Made by a program: the position numbers and the translations under genes | Shown: positions 21,543-31,997 of the stretch, piece by piece | How positions within the stretch are numbered: the stretch's first letter is position 1 | How the letters are laid out: every line of letters begins with the position of its first letter | Notes under the pieces: model-generated | What the model was told of the DNA's origin: nothing | Seen by the model: the letters and a program-made list of their open reading frames with translations, nothing else | Database searches by the model: none | Assembly: GCA_963678675.1 (NCBI GenBank) | Contig: OY783200.1 | Coordinates: forward strand, 13,828,890-13,892,889 | Reading direction: 5' to 3' | DNA length: 64,000 bases | DNA from: Xiphydria camelus | Lineage: Eukaryota; Arthropoda; Insecta; Hymenoptera; Xiphydriidae

Positions 21543-23655
21543 GAGTCAAGCCATGTCAAGTCGGACTCGAAATTACCACTAAATCGCGTATTTCGAAAAT
21601 AATAACTCTATTACGAAGGGAGTATGGCACTTACGTTACCGTATTAATATTTCGTGAAAATTCCGTTATTTGTTAATGTTATTAACAATCAAACTTTGAA
21701 GCGCGATTAAAATGAAAAATCGTTTTCTCTTAAACTACTTTAGACAATTACTTAAAATTTTGCACACTGATAAAGCAATGTTTACACTATCGAATAAATA
21801 TTTGCTTGAGGTGAAATTGTTTTAAAAAATGAATTTTGCATTAATTTTTTTAAAACAATTGCAATTTTTCATGCGTTCTTCACGCTATAAAAAAATGGAA
21901 CTTACATAAATTCATGCGGCAAACGTTGGCCTTTTATAATCTGCAAAGAGAACTTTGTACTTCTTCTCCATTTCGGAGATACGAAATTGTTTGTTACGCG
22001 GTGCGCTCGTAGATCGCGCGGCGCGCTCCGCTACTGGCGTCCGCGGCATCTTGATGGCCGCGCAAACTTGAGCAAAAACCGTTTGAACTTGCATGAACAT
22101 GATTTTCCGAGTTTGGCAAACATACACAGTTTTCTTGTCAGTTTGCTGATGGTGCTCGTGCGGTATACTTGCGTAAAAACTATTCAGTGTTTCAATATCA
22201 TTAAGTGAAAATGGTTCGACCGAAGGAATGTTGTAATCCTTTGAAAAAGAAAGGTCATAATTGTGTTCGTCATAAGTTGTTCCTCGCGCGTTACCGCCAA
22301 GTGGAATAAAAAATTCGAAGAATACATTGATCGATATATTTGTCAGATATGTCGTAAAGACATGTATAATGATGTTAAAATTGCTTCAAATGTAGAAAAT
22401 GAAGACCCAAGCACGAAGTGAGTTTACTAATTACACAGGTTTACAAAAAAAAAAGTCCGGACTATTTGACCATGGTATTCCGAGGTATTTTTGCGTCCTG
22501 AATCCGATCCCGAGGTCATCTGAGCCCCATCACGTCAGAAAAAGGAGATATAGTCCGGACTTTTTTTTTGTTGTAAACCTGTGTTATTTTTATATTTTAT
22601 TGTATAATTAATTGCTATACTGTAACACCTTCTTTAATAGTGAACCACGAATAAACTTCCAAGTAATTATAACTGTTCACTGTTCAAATCCAATATTTAC
22701 ATTCAGTTAAAAATTCAATTCGTTCCCTGGAAGGTATTACAGTATAGCAATTAATTATCGGTATTAACTATCTTGGGTCTTGGGTGCTTGGGTCTTCATT
22801 TTCTACATTTGAAGCAATTTTAACATCATTATACATGTCCTTACGACATATTTGACAAATATATCGATCAATGTATTCTTCGAATTTTTTATTCCACTTG
22901 GCAGTAACGCGCGAGGAACAACTTATGACGAACACAATTATGACCTTTCCTTTTCAAAGGATTACAACATTCCTTCGGTCGAACCATTTTCACTTAATGA
23001 TATTGAAACACCGAATAGTTTTTAAGCAAGTATACCGCACGAGCACCATCAGCAAACTGACAAGAAAACTGTCTATGTTTGCCAAACTCGGAAAATCATG
23101 TTCATGCAAGTTCAAACGGTTTTTGCTCAAGTTTGCGCGGCCATCAAGTTGCCGCGGACGCCAGTAGCGGAGCGCGCCGCGCGATCTACGAGCGCACCGC
23201 GTAACAAACAATTTCGTATCTCCGGAATGGAGAAAAAGTACAAAGTTCTCTTTGCAGATTATAAAAGGCCAACGTTTGCCGCATGAATTGATGTAAGTTT
23301 CATTTTTTTATAGCGTGAAGACCGCAAGAAAAATTGCAATTGTTTTAAAAAAATTAATGCAAAATACATTTTTTAAAACAATTTCACCTCAAGCAAATAT
23401 TTATTCGATAGTGTAAACATTGCTTTATCAGTGTGCAAAATTTCAAGTAATTGTCTAAAGTAGTTTAAGAGAAAACGATTTTTCATTTTAATTGCGCTTC
23501 AAAGTTTGATTGTTAATAACATTAACAAATAACAGAATTTTCACGAAATATTAATACGGTAACGTAAGTGCCATATTCCCTTCGCAATAGAGTTATTATT
23601 TACGAAATCCGCGATTTAGTGGAAATTTCGAGTCCGACTTGACATGGCTTGACTC
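21543..23655. mobile_element. Palindromic element, 2113 bp, inserted in the transposase gene
   Basis: Ends GAGTCAAGCCATGTCAAGTC and complement, with CTCT at 21539-21542 and 23656-23659. The arms (about 860 bp, 21543-22400 and 22795-23655) are nearly identical. Each arm encodes the same start: MVRPKECCNPLKKKGHNC (left arm at 22211 plus, right arm at 22987 minus), then a frameshift and ICQICRKDM. The ECCNPL...C..C pattern resembles N-terminal zinc-binding regions of uncharacterised arthropod element proteins. So this is a foldback derivative carrying two inverted copies of a gene start. The loop holds a Harbinger-type MITE (22434-22583) and a smaller inverted repeat (22606-22757). Confidence 0.7.
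22434..22583. mobile_element. Harbinger-type MITE, family B, short copy (150 bp)
   Basis: Inverted ends CACAGGTTTAC with poly-A/T then AGTCCGGACT; TTA at 22431-22433 and 22584-22586. Its left 100 bp match the ends of the 936-bp element at 61165-62100; the interior is deleted. Confidence 0.8.
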
Positions 23656-25729
23656 CTCTGCTAAATAGGAAATGGCTTAAGAATATTGATAAGTACCCGT
23701 AAACAATATTTTCAAGTCTTTTTGAGTCATTTCGGGAAAATCAAACAAATCAGATGAGGTTATTTGTTGAAACGGTACTTTTCTGCGCTTCCAACCATCT
23801 TTCTCGACTTGAATACTAAGAGTATCGTTTAAATTACGTCTCGATTTCATATACTCCACGATTTCTTCAGATAATTCAACGTCGCTATTTAGACGTTTGC
23901 CAAATTGATTATGTAAGAAACAAGCCATCTTGCAAATTAAACTGGTTTTTGGAAGTATTTTATTGTCAAGTTTTTTATCTAAAAGTTTGAATTTTTGTTT
24001 GATAATCCCATGTATAGCTTCTACTGCCCACCGAACTTCAGTGACATATCGAGAGTGATATGATTCTTCACACGAAAATTGAGCACGTTTTCCTTTTAAT
24101 GCAGGCATGTGTACTCAAAACCTTGCTCTTCTAAATATTCTATAATATCCCGAAAGCCTCTATCAAGGACCAATTTATCTCCTCTACGAAGCAAGTTTCT
24201 TAATTCCGGCGAAGAATTAAAAATATCATCCAGAATTTTTGCATCACTGACATTTGCCAAATAAGGACCTAACATATCGACAATATAACCATTTGTCATG
24301 CAAATTGTAAATGGCTTGCAGAAAGGTACTTTTTTTTTGGCCAGAGTATAATTTGCGCTGATACTCATTATTAGAACTTTTTTGATGTCTAATGTACGTA
24401 CCGTCACAAATAAGAATTAATTCGCGGTCTGAATTCAAGAGTTCTTTAGCAATTTTCGAAGTCTCATTTTCTGTGAGATTATCTCTCTCTTAACACTATT
24501 CAAACCAAAATTAAAAGGGAGAACATCTTTTTCAAACGATGTCAAAACTTCGTCAAAATAATCGGAGACAAGTTGTTCACGTTGTAACTGTAAAAAGGAA
24601 GAAATCATACTATTTGAATTTCCACTTCTTAATTTGATAAGGAAAACAACAACAGCTTGAAAGACTGATCGATTATTATTACCGCGCATAGAAGAAAGCA
24701 TATTTCGTATTTCATTTATATTTTAATATGAAAAACCAGTCAGTAACTTCACTTGATCTTCAGGATAAGAAAAATTACCTATTTTTTCTATATGTGTAGA
24801 ATCGCTGTCTACAGAAAGATTTTCTAACAATTTTTGTAGATCGGAGGTTTGTACAAAACTTGAGTTAGAAACCACTTTTAGAAACCATTTTTGCAGCATC
24901 GATTTCCAATAGGCATAAATATTCTTCTTTTAACATACTCCTGCTTCCGAGCTTCAAAAGGAATGACAGTTCTGTTGTCTGTTGATCTGCAAACACAGCA
25001 ATACTTCTGCGTAGAAACAACTCTTGCCAATGATAATTCGACGCGACGAAGATTGAAACGAAGCTTCTATGTCAGTACCTTTAATTTGATTTAATTTCGA
25101 TTTATATGTAGGTACATAATATATTACAAGTAGTAAATTGTATTCTCGTTAGTAATAAACAATTGTAAATAAATACTATTACTTTTTGTTAAGTAAAAAT
25201 TCGAATTAATAGGTGTACAACTTTGTTTCCGCCGTTTTCTGCTATTTATTACGTTAAGAAAACGGCGGAAGCAAAGTTGTGTTATTTTCTTTAATTTATT
25301 TCGACTTGTTGTCCCACACCAATCATCTTGTAAAAATTATATATCATAGTCTAGTCATGCCTGAGTCTGTATAAAAAAAATGGCGGGGGTGTTATTTTTC
25401 ATATGAAAAATAAAAATTATTGAAAAATTCAACCTTGTTTTTCTTTATTTATGGGCGAAACAATCCAATACTTTTTTTATAATATAGCTACATGACGGTG
25501 CATAATATATATTTCGCTGCGCAAAATCGGTCGAGTAGTTTTCGAGATAAACAATATTTTCGTTTTTTGGTTTTTTGGCGATAACTTTTGATTAAATCAA
25601 TATTTTGGTCTAAAAATTTAGAGAGAGCTTAGTTACGTATAGACACAAAATATACCTGAATGGGGGAAAAAGTCAGGCCGGGCCTGATTTCATATGCTTA
25701 TCCGGCTATACCCTTTGGGCGCGGATATA

Positions 25730-27807
25730 CAGTGTGTCCGTAAAGTCCCGCAACTTGCAGTTATTTCGAGAACGGAATATTTTTTCAAAAAACGCCCTGA
25801 CACGTCAACTTTTTTATTTTCCTAGCAATGTTTTGGCCTAGGTAGTTTTTCCAAAACTTGCCGCATGAAGGCGCCACGATCGATGTTATTTTTTTCTTAA
25901 ATTGCAACACCTATTTTTTATTGCATTTTTGGGTAGCCACTGTTGTCCTGAGTACAGCGGTGTGCCACGTGTGGTGGGTTACATAAGAACATTTTTGAGA
26001 AAATGCAGGTTTATTATGACGAAGTAGGTTTTCATGCAAACTTGAATCGCTGCGACCGCTGTAAAAGAAGGGGGAGGGCCACCTCTGCTTATTTGGAGGA
26101 GCGCGCATGCGCCGTTGGCTTTCATAAGGATTCAGTGCCTTATTGCGGTTTTGACTCGCATTGTTTTCTCAACTCTCAATGAGATTGGACTGCCTAATAC
26201 CTGCTCTCTCGTACTTATTGCGCTTTTTGCTTTCTGCTTTGTTCAGCTTATCGCTTTTTTTTTCGAGTTTCATTGAAACTCGGTAAATCAGTCTTTTCGA
26301 AGACTCTGTGGTAGTCTTGTACTTTGTCAAACCTTTCGATATGGCTAATTTTCTCAGCGAGACTGATCGGATTCAGATTCTAATGATGGTCGGTTACGGT
26401 GATCGAAGAAGAACCTATGACCAAGTTTGCACATTGTTTAATGAAACGCATCCTGATAGGCTAATATCAAAATCTACAGTAGGCAGGCTACTGCAAAAAT
26501 TTGAGGCTTCTGGTCATGTGAAAGACCTGCCAAGATCAGGCCGACCATCTTTGTCCGAGGATGATCAGCTGAACGTCTTACTGGCAGTTCAGGATAGCCC
26601 TCAGTCGTCATGTCGTCAAACGGGCAGGGATCTGCGCATAAGTAAAACGTCAGTGCATAAGGTTCTCCGTAAAAACAAATTTCACCCTTACAAAAGGTAA
26701 AATTAGTTCAGGAGTTGTCAGACGACGACTTCGATCGGCGAATTGAATTTTGCGAAATAATACAAGAACTTTGTAATAATCCACATACGAATTTTGCTGA
26801 CAACATTCTTTTTTCTGACGAGGCCTCTTTTACATTGAATGGCACGGTAAACCGACACAATTGTCGATATTGGTCGGATCAAAATCCTCACTGGGTGGAG
26901 GAAGCACATACCCAACATCCAGAAAAAGTCAATGTTTGGGCGGGCATTGTAAGAAATACAATTATAGGGCCGTTTTTTATTGAGGATAATCTGACTGGAC
27001 AACGTTATCTTGAACTATTGCAAAATGAGGTAGTCCCTGCTCTCTTTCAAAGGCTTCCAGCGCCACAGCCATGTGGAATTGATCCTCAGATCTGGTTCCA
27101 GCAAGACGGGGCACCACCGCACTATGCGTTGATAGTGAGAGATTATTTAAATCAGCTGTTCCCCAATCGCTGGATAGGTCGAAGGGGTCAAATCGAATGG
27201 CCAGCGCGATCACCCGATTTGACCCCTTTAGACTTCTTTTTATGGGGACATCTTAAAAGCCGCGTTTATGTAAACAGGCCTTAAAATGTGGAAGACCTGA
27301 GACATCGCATTCGAGTCGAGATCCAGATGATCACTCCAGCGGTACTAGCGAACGTACAGCGCTCGTTTGTGGAGAGAATGGCCCACTGCCAAGCAGCTCA
27401 CGGTGGCCACTTCGAGCAACTGCTCTAATTGGTTACTCTTATCAACTTTTCTTCATTACTTTTTTCTTTCAGCGGTCGCAGCGAGTCAAGTTTGCCAAAA
27501 TACGAAAACCTACTTCGTCATAATAAACCTGCATTTTCTCAAAAATTTTCTCATGTAACCCCCCACACGTGGCACACCGCTGTACTCAGGATAACAGTGG
27601 CTACCCAAAAATGAAATAAAAAATAGGTGTTGCAATTTAAGAAAAAAATAACATCGATCGTAGCGCCTTCATGCGGCAAGTTTTGGAAAAACTACCTAGG
27701 ACAAAACATTGCTAGGAAAATAAAAAAGTTGACGTGTCAGGGCGTTTTTTGAAAAAATATTCCGTTCTCGAAATAACTGCAAGTTGCGGGACTTTACGGA
27801 CACACTG
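25730..27807 (+). mobile_element. rosa-type (DD41D) mariner, near complete
   Basis: Inverted ends of about 335 bp (25730-26061 and 27471-27807) starting CAGTGTGTCCGTAAAGTCCC, with TA on both sides (25728-25729, 27808-27809). One transposase gene lies between them. Long inverted repeats are unusual for classic mariners, which have about 30 bp. It sits 16 bp from the ISL2EU-like element. Confidence 0.85.
26341..27428 (+). pseudogene. Tc1/mariner-superfamily DD41D transposase, two lesions
   Basis: Likely start MANFLSETDRIQILMM at 26341. An N-terminal helix-turn-helix is followed by LPRSGRPSLSEDDQ (the GRPS linker between the two DNA-binding halves) and a second helix-turn-helix (ISKTSVHKVLRKNK). 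After a frameshift at about 26698 the catalytic domain follows: ILFSDEASF (26813), WFQQDGAPPHY (27103), and RSPDLTPLDFFLWG (27228). I count 41 residues between the second Asp and the Asp in TPLD, the DD41D signature of the rosa family. An in-frame TAA at 27282-27284 precedes the C-terminal tail, which ends HFEQLL at 27428. All three catalytic Asp are present; one frameshift and one stop make it non-coding as read. About 360 residues, normal for the family. Confidence 0.85.
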
Positions 27808-27988
27808 TATATATATATTCCCTCTATTTGCCTGTTACGCTAAAATTTTAAACGTCTGTATCTCTTGGCTGTACTTTTTTTGTCTGTAATCCTTTGCCAG
27901 CTGAAAGAATGCGAAATTTTCAACTAGATGGCATATCACGAAATCACGAATTGGCTAAAATGTGACATTCCCCTTTACCCCTGTACCC

Positions 27989-28281
27989 TTCAAATATTTT
28001 TAAGAAACAATGAAAGACATGAAACACTAATCAATTGAACGCTTAAAACACAAGAAACAAGAAGAACTTTGTAGAGCAAAGACAACATAATATTTCGGGG
28101 CGACAAAGCACGTAAATACTCCTCTCTTTCAATGAGGAACTTGCATGACATTTTTTTTCCTTGAAAATTTTACTGAATGAAGCTATCGTGTTATAAAAAC
28201 GAGAGAGCATTGTATTTTTTAATAATACGTAACTATATTGGAGAAAAACAATTAATTAATCGTGCCTCAAACGCCTAAACC
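27989..28281. other. AT-rich sequence, nothing recognised
   Basis: No open frame, hairpin or repeat that I can support. Confidence 0.3.
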
Positions 28282-28475
28282 ACGCTCCGACCTAGAACGC
28301 AGTATGATTGGCCTAGACGCTTTTACTGTTGCGTGACGTCACACATTCGATGATCATTGGCTAAATCTCAATTTCAACCAATGACTGTCGAGTGCTCCTA
28401 ACTACGCCCCGCCCTAGAACGCAGTATGATTGGCTGATAGCGCTTTTACTGTTACGTGACGTCACACATTGCTTC
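28282..28475. promoter_or_regulatory. Duplicated CCAAT-box and CRE block
   Basis: Two direct copies about 125 bp apart, each with GCAGTATGATTGGC followed 20-25 bp later by CTTTTACTGTT and GTGACGTCACACATT. ATTGG is an inverted CCAAT box and TGACGTCA a full CRE/ATF palindrome; a further CATTGG/CCAATG pair lies between. This resembles a promoter or enhancer, but no first exon is recognised next to it, so it could be a repeat carrying these motifs. Confidence 0.4.
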
Positions 28476-28739
28476 TCGCTGTTTGCGCGACTCTTCCAAA
28501 CGCTACATTTTTAACTCAAATTTGTGAAGGTATCCGACATGTTAACACCAGAAGTTTATATACCGTTAAAATTATAATTTTTTACTCTATTTTTTAAGCC
28601 AATAAAAAAAAGCATGCAAGTTCCTTATTGCGCAGGTCGGCTGCGCAGTGCATGACTGTAGCGACCGTGCTACGCACGGTCGAGAGAGCTGAAGTGGAGA
28701 GGTGAAGCTATTTCCGCCCCACCTCGCGCGATTTCACTA

Positions 28740-29737
28740 CCCTCAACAAAGAAGTTTCACTTTAAAAATATTTATTCAGTCTTTCAAATCAACATGCTCA
28801 TTTTCGAAGTAACCCCCCTCGGTTCTAATACACTTTTCCCACCGTTCCTGCCACTTTTTTTATCACGAACGCCAGACCATCCTTCGCGAGCTTCTTACAG
28901 CGCGCCTCCACAACTTTGATCACCTCGTGATTGGTTTTGAATTTCCGCCCCCTGAGCGGAAACTTGACTTCGGGGAACAGCCAGAAGTCGCAAGGGGCCA
29001 AATCTGGACTGTATGGTGGGTAGGGTACAGTTGCGATGCCGCGAGCGTTCAGGAAATTCACTACAGTGTGAGCGACGTGGGGCCGCGCATTGGCACTTAT
29101 CTGCAAGACACACGTCGCATGGCCAAATCATCGTGCAAAATCGAAAATGCGCTGCCAACTGAAATGTCTAGACATGCGGCGAGCTCCCTAAGGGTCCCCA
29201 TACACCATGCGGAAGGAATGCCTTCCAGTAAACAGTATCGTGTATGGGGACCTTAATGGTAATTCGTTGTTCTTTGGAGACGATAATGGCAGCTGTATTC
29301 ATTAAAACCTCGGTGCGAGTCGTTGAAGGGCGTCTTTTGCACGGCTCGTCGGTAATGCTCTCTCTACCCTCCTCGAACGCTTTATACCACTTGTAGAAGG
29401 TCGCCTGGTTTATAACATTTTCACCATACACTACAGTTAATAATTCATACGCGTCTTTTCAGTTCTTCCCGAGTTTCACTAAAAATTTCATGTTACAATG
29501 TTGCTCTAACTTTTTATTCATGCTGGATATGGTAGGCGAATATCTAACACGCATTACGCGAATCGTCACATACGTCCACTCACTGCGCCGATCGACCTGA
29601 AACTGGCTGTTATAGATTGCTAAAAGAATGGGCTACACGATGATATACAGCGTTGCCACCCTTCGCAACATATTTCCTGTCAGGGTCACTATTATCATTA
29701 CTTTTTGAATAGCCCTCGTATTTTGTTACGACGTTGT
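28740..29737 (-). pseudogene. mariner (DD34D) transposase, dead
   Basis: Minus strand. N-terminus MNKKLEQHCNMKFLVKLGKN at 29521 with an in-frame stop; then NQATFYKWYKAFEEGRESIT and RRPSTTRT (helix-turn-helix and linker). A 62-bp Harbinger-type hairpin (29192-29253) interrupts the middle. The C-terminal half reads NARPHVAHTVVNFLNARG and YSPDLAPCDFWLFP. In active mariners the residue two before ARPH is Asp (HDNARPH); here the frame reads SANARPH, so the second catalytic Asp appears lost. The third Asp is kept. The upstream end has the mariner-like terminus CGAGGGCTATTCAAAAAGTA at 29700-29732; a matching end is not found near 28740, so the element is truncated. Confidence 0.75.
29192..29253. mobile_element. 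62-bp Harbinger-type micro-MITE
   Basis: Ends GGGTCCCCATACAC and GTGTATGGGGACCT (13 of 14 matching when reversed), flanked by TAA at 29189-29191 and 29254-29256. It lies within the mariner coding region and shifts its frame. Confidence 0.65.
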
Positions 29738-30336
29738 AGCTTCATTCATTTCCCTTCCAGACGGTAGAGAAAGGAAGAAATTTTGCTACACCTATAGTGA
29801 TATATTAACCACAGATGGCCTGCAAAAGTAATTGTTTATTTTTACTAGTGTCATTAAAATAGTTGTTAAGTGTATCAGGATTTGGTATTACTTTCTAATA
29901 TCAACATTTTTTGGAATGATACATTTCTCTATATACAGTTCTTTATCGGGCTTTTTTGATTTTAATTCTCGTGGTATATTATTTTCTGAACACAAAAACA
30001 TGATTGCCCTACTTTTATAATTAGTCAGAAACAAAAATCATCAGTACCCATCTTTATTCGAAAACAAACACTATCTCGTATAACTATGAGAATCACTTTA
30101 CCTACATAATGAACTGAGTTTTCAATATTTCAACATTACAATAGCGTTATTCATTATACGTCAATATTTTTAGATTTGTAATTAACTTTAATTCAATATT
30201 TGACTTATTTGTTACTAACGTTATATCTAGGATAAACTTATTATAAACAGAAAGATAGTCTAGATTATAAACGATTGTCACTTCCGAGCCCAAGACGAAA
30301 ATAAATCGTAAAATATCGAAGCATTTAAAAAGATAG
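29738..30336. other. AT-rich sequence, nothing recognised
   Basis: No gene, hairpin or family repeat identified. Confidence 0.3.
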
Positions 30337-30429
30337 TTAAGATACTACAAGCGATATATCTAAAAGTTTTAATCTCAATTGAATGACAAACAATTTTATT
30401 ATTATTGAAATTTTACAGGCTTTAGTGGT

Positions 30430-30680
30430 CATTGGTATTATGGTTGTGAGTAGGGTTAGGATGTTTGCCTTGCTAAAAAGCCTGGTAACGTGGAACTCCT
30501 GATGTCGCGCTACATTATAACATGACACCTCACTCCTCTCTTTCAAATAAACGACGTTCAGTGTTTCATCAATTCGATGATAAGTAGTGAATCGCAGCAC
30601 TTGCAATAAGTTTTGATCTCAGAGTTGATAGTGTAGGATATCCGTTAAGAACAATAATACCCAAAAAAAGGATAGATATC
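30430..30680 (-). repeat. Diverged repeat with a conserved reading frame, copy 1
   Basis: The minus strand reads VLRFTTYHRIDETLNVVYLK, then RSEVSCYN and VTRLFSK. The plus strand at 43445-43625 reads VLRFTTYYRIYGTLNVAYLT, RSEVSCRN and VTGLLAR. DNA similarity extends beyond the frame on both sides (for example GGATATCCGTTAAGAACAATAATA against GGATACCCGTCAAAAACAATAATA). I do not recognise the protein; it may be a coding or LTR fragment of an old element. Confidence 0.45.
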
Positions 30681-31123
30681 CGAATATAGTACCAAGCACT
30701 AAAAAGTACCCCAGTAGCATAACTAAGGTTATTGAGTACCTTTAAAATTCAATTGATTCAATTAAACTATTGGTTACTTCTTGTGTCAAATGCTTCAACA
30801 CGACTCGCAGTCAATGTCCAGAAACGTACTTGGCGGACCCGTGCCTCAAGAAGTCGGTAAGTTTGTCATGTGTTATATCGAGTGCACATTTCATCAATAG
30901 GTATATATTGCTCTTTTAATACATAGTATCTTATTGTTAGATCTGGATGTATAGGTATCTTTCTCCATATTTTTCGATGTCCAGGTCTGCTTCTCCGTAG
31001 TTTTAAATTCCTTGGTGTACCTCTCCGTAGTTCTCGATGTCTACGTATTTCTCTAGTACCTAGACACCGAACATTATGACGTGGTAGATCTGGACACCAA
31101 AAACTATGCAGAGGTAGACTTAA

Positions 31124-31339
31124 CCTCTTCACGCCCTTGGCCACATATGTGGACGTTTAGTTTTCCACAATTATAGCCACCGCCAATAATAAATAGAACA
31201 AAAACCCGACAACAACTTACTACAGAATCCCCCAATCAGAGAAGCAAAAATTCCCATTAATATAAAATGAATAAATTGCAAAAGAAAAAAAACATTAAGT
31301 CATCTTTTTCTCGCCACAAAAAAATCGTCCCTGAAGAGG
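31124..31339. mobile_element. piggyBac-type MITE (216 bp)
   Basis: Ends CCTCTTCACG and the complement of CCTGAAGAGG, flanked by TTAA at 31120-31123 and 31340-31343. It sits inside the 30-bp minisatellite. TTAA and CC/GG ends are the piggyBac hallmark; no transposase is coded. Confidence 0.7.
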
Positions 31340-31385
31340 TTAATTACCGAAAATTGCCGAGAAAAAGACCTAGACACCGAAAATT

Positions 31386-31733
31386 ATGGACCTGGACAGG
31401 GAGAACTACAGAGAGGTAAATCTAGAAACTGAAAACTACGGAGAGGCATACCTGGACACCGAAAACTACGTAGCGAAAAACTGCGATACTGAACATTATT
31501 GCGCTGTAGATCTGGACAATGAAAATTATGTTGAGGTAGACTTGGACATCGAAAACTATGGAGAGGTAAACCTGGACACCGAAAACTACAGAGCGGAGGA
31601 GCTGGACATCGAAAACTATGTTATAGTAGATGTGGATACCGAAAACTACGGAGCTGCAGACCTGGACAACGAAAACTATGGTGCGGTAGACCTGGACATC
31701 GAAAACTATGGAGAACCTAAACCTATACATTGA
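31386..31733 (+). CDS. Repetitive acidic ORF of decapeptides (doubtful gene)
   Basis: 115 codons of about eleven diverged copies of V/E-DLD-x-ENYG-x, almost entirely Asp, Glu, Asn, Tyr and Leu. No signal peptide, membrane segment or known domain. The frame persists because the unit length is 30 bp. It continues shifted to about 31910. It could be a genuine low-complexity exon, but a non-coding minisatellite explains it equally well. Confidence 0.25.
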   Translation: MDLDRENYREVNLETENYGEAYLDTENYVAKNCDTEHYCAVDLDNENYVEVDLDIENYGEVNLDTENYRAEELDIENYVIVDVDTENYGAADLDNENYGAVDLDIENYGEPKPIH

Positions 31734-31997
31734 AAACTACGGAGCGGAAGACTCGGATACCGAATTCTACAGAGAGGCAGACCTGGACAATGAAAACTAT
31801 GGAGCTGTAGACCTGGTTACCGAGAACTGTGGAGCGGAAGACCTGGACGTCAATCGAAAACGACGGAGAGGAAGACCTGGACAACGAAAACTATGGAGCA
31901 GTAGACCTGGACGTCTAAATCTATGGGGTAAAGGACCTATAGTAGGAGACCTAGACGTCGAGGATTACGGAGTAATAGGCGTGAAAAAAGTAGAAAA

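Larger units (their letters stand above)
21296..25040 (-). pseudogene. DDE transposase with C-terminal SWIM zinc finger, interrupted
   Basis: Minus strand. The N-terminal Cys region is decayed (24690-25040). Then LVSDYFDEVLTSFEKDVLPF (24600); CDGTYIRHQKSSNNEYQ (about 24410, first Asp); PFCKPFTICMTNGYIVDMLG (24310); VLDRGFRDII (24160, second Asp); MPALKGKRAQ (24100); WAVEAIHGII (24018, Glu); GWKRRKVPFQQI and FTGTYQYS (23690). The palindromic element 21543-23655 follows, and the frame resumes with MIHDDNTINILYLKDNSS and a SWIM-type CxC..CCxH motif (TCECANGKRTVGCCSHIAA, 21350). DDE plus SWIM is what ISL2EU-like transposases carry. There are frameshifts near 24440, 24330 and 24110, so it is inactive. 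Confidence 0.7.
20532..25713 (-). mobile_element. ISL2EU-like DNA transposon, copy 1, with long inverted ends
   Basis: Arms 20532-21210 and 25043-25713 (about 675 bp) are inverted copies beginning GGGTATAGCCGGATAAGC. The element encodes one transposase on the minus strand (25040-21296) interrupted by a 2113-bp palindromic element at 21543-23655. A second element of the same family begins at 32414 with the related end GGGTATAGCCGGATATGC; a third fragment lies at 51626-52397. Assignment to the ISL2EU branch of PIF/Harbinger rests on the DDE plus SWIM architecture and is not proved. Confidence 0.7.
20478..27988. mobile_element. Outermost short element now split by a TE nest
   Basis: GGGTACAGGGTAAAGGGG at 20478 is matched by the inverted CCCCTTTACCCCTGTACCC ending at 27988. 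If the ISL2EU-like element (20532-25713) and the rosa mariner (25730-27807) are removed, about 250 bp remain, a plausible MITE. The only evidence is the ~26-bp inverted repeat in symmetric position, so the call is tentative. Confidence 0.45.
30958..31975 (+). repeat. 30-bp coding minisatellite with an orientation switch
   Basis: Units near GAAAACTACGGAGAGGTAGA plus CCTGGACACC repeat about 20 times from 31344 to 31975 and twice at 31057-31119. At 30958-31055 the same unit appears in reverse orientation, so the array flips near 31056. Since 30 is a multiple of 3, a frame at 31386-31733 encodes tandem decapeptides of the type VDLDTENYGA. The array is split by a TTAA-flanked insertion at 31124-31339. 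Confidence 0.75.

Noticed and set aside
22990..23211. Mirror ORFs at 21987-22208 and 22990-23211 as a duplicated gene pair
   Set aside because: They are shadow frames of the palindrome arms; the real coding piece is the ECCNPL start on the other frame.
31422..31730. Minus-strand hydrophobic ORF with FDVQVY repeats
   Set aside because: Antisense reading of the 30-bp minisatellite; apparent membrane segments are a composition effect.
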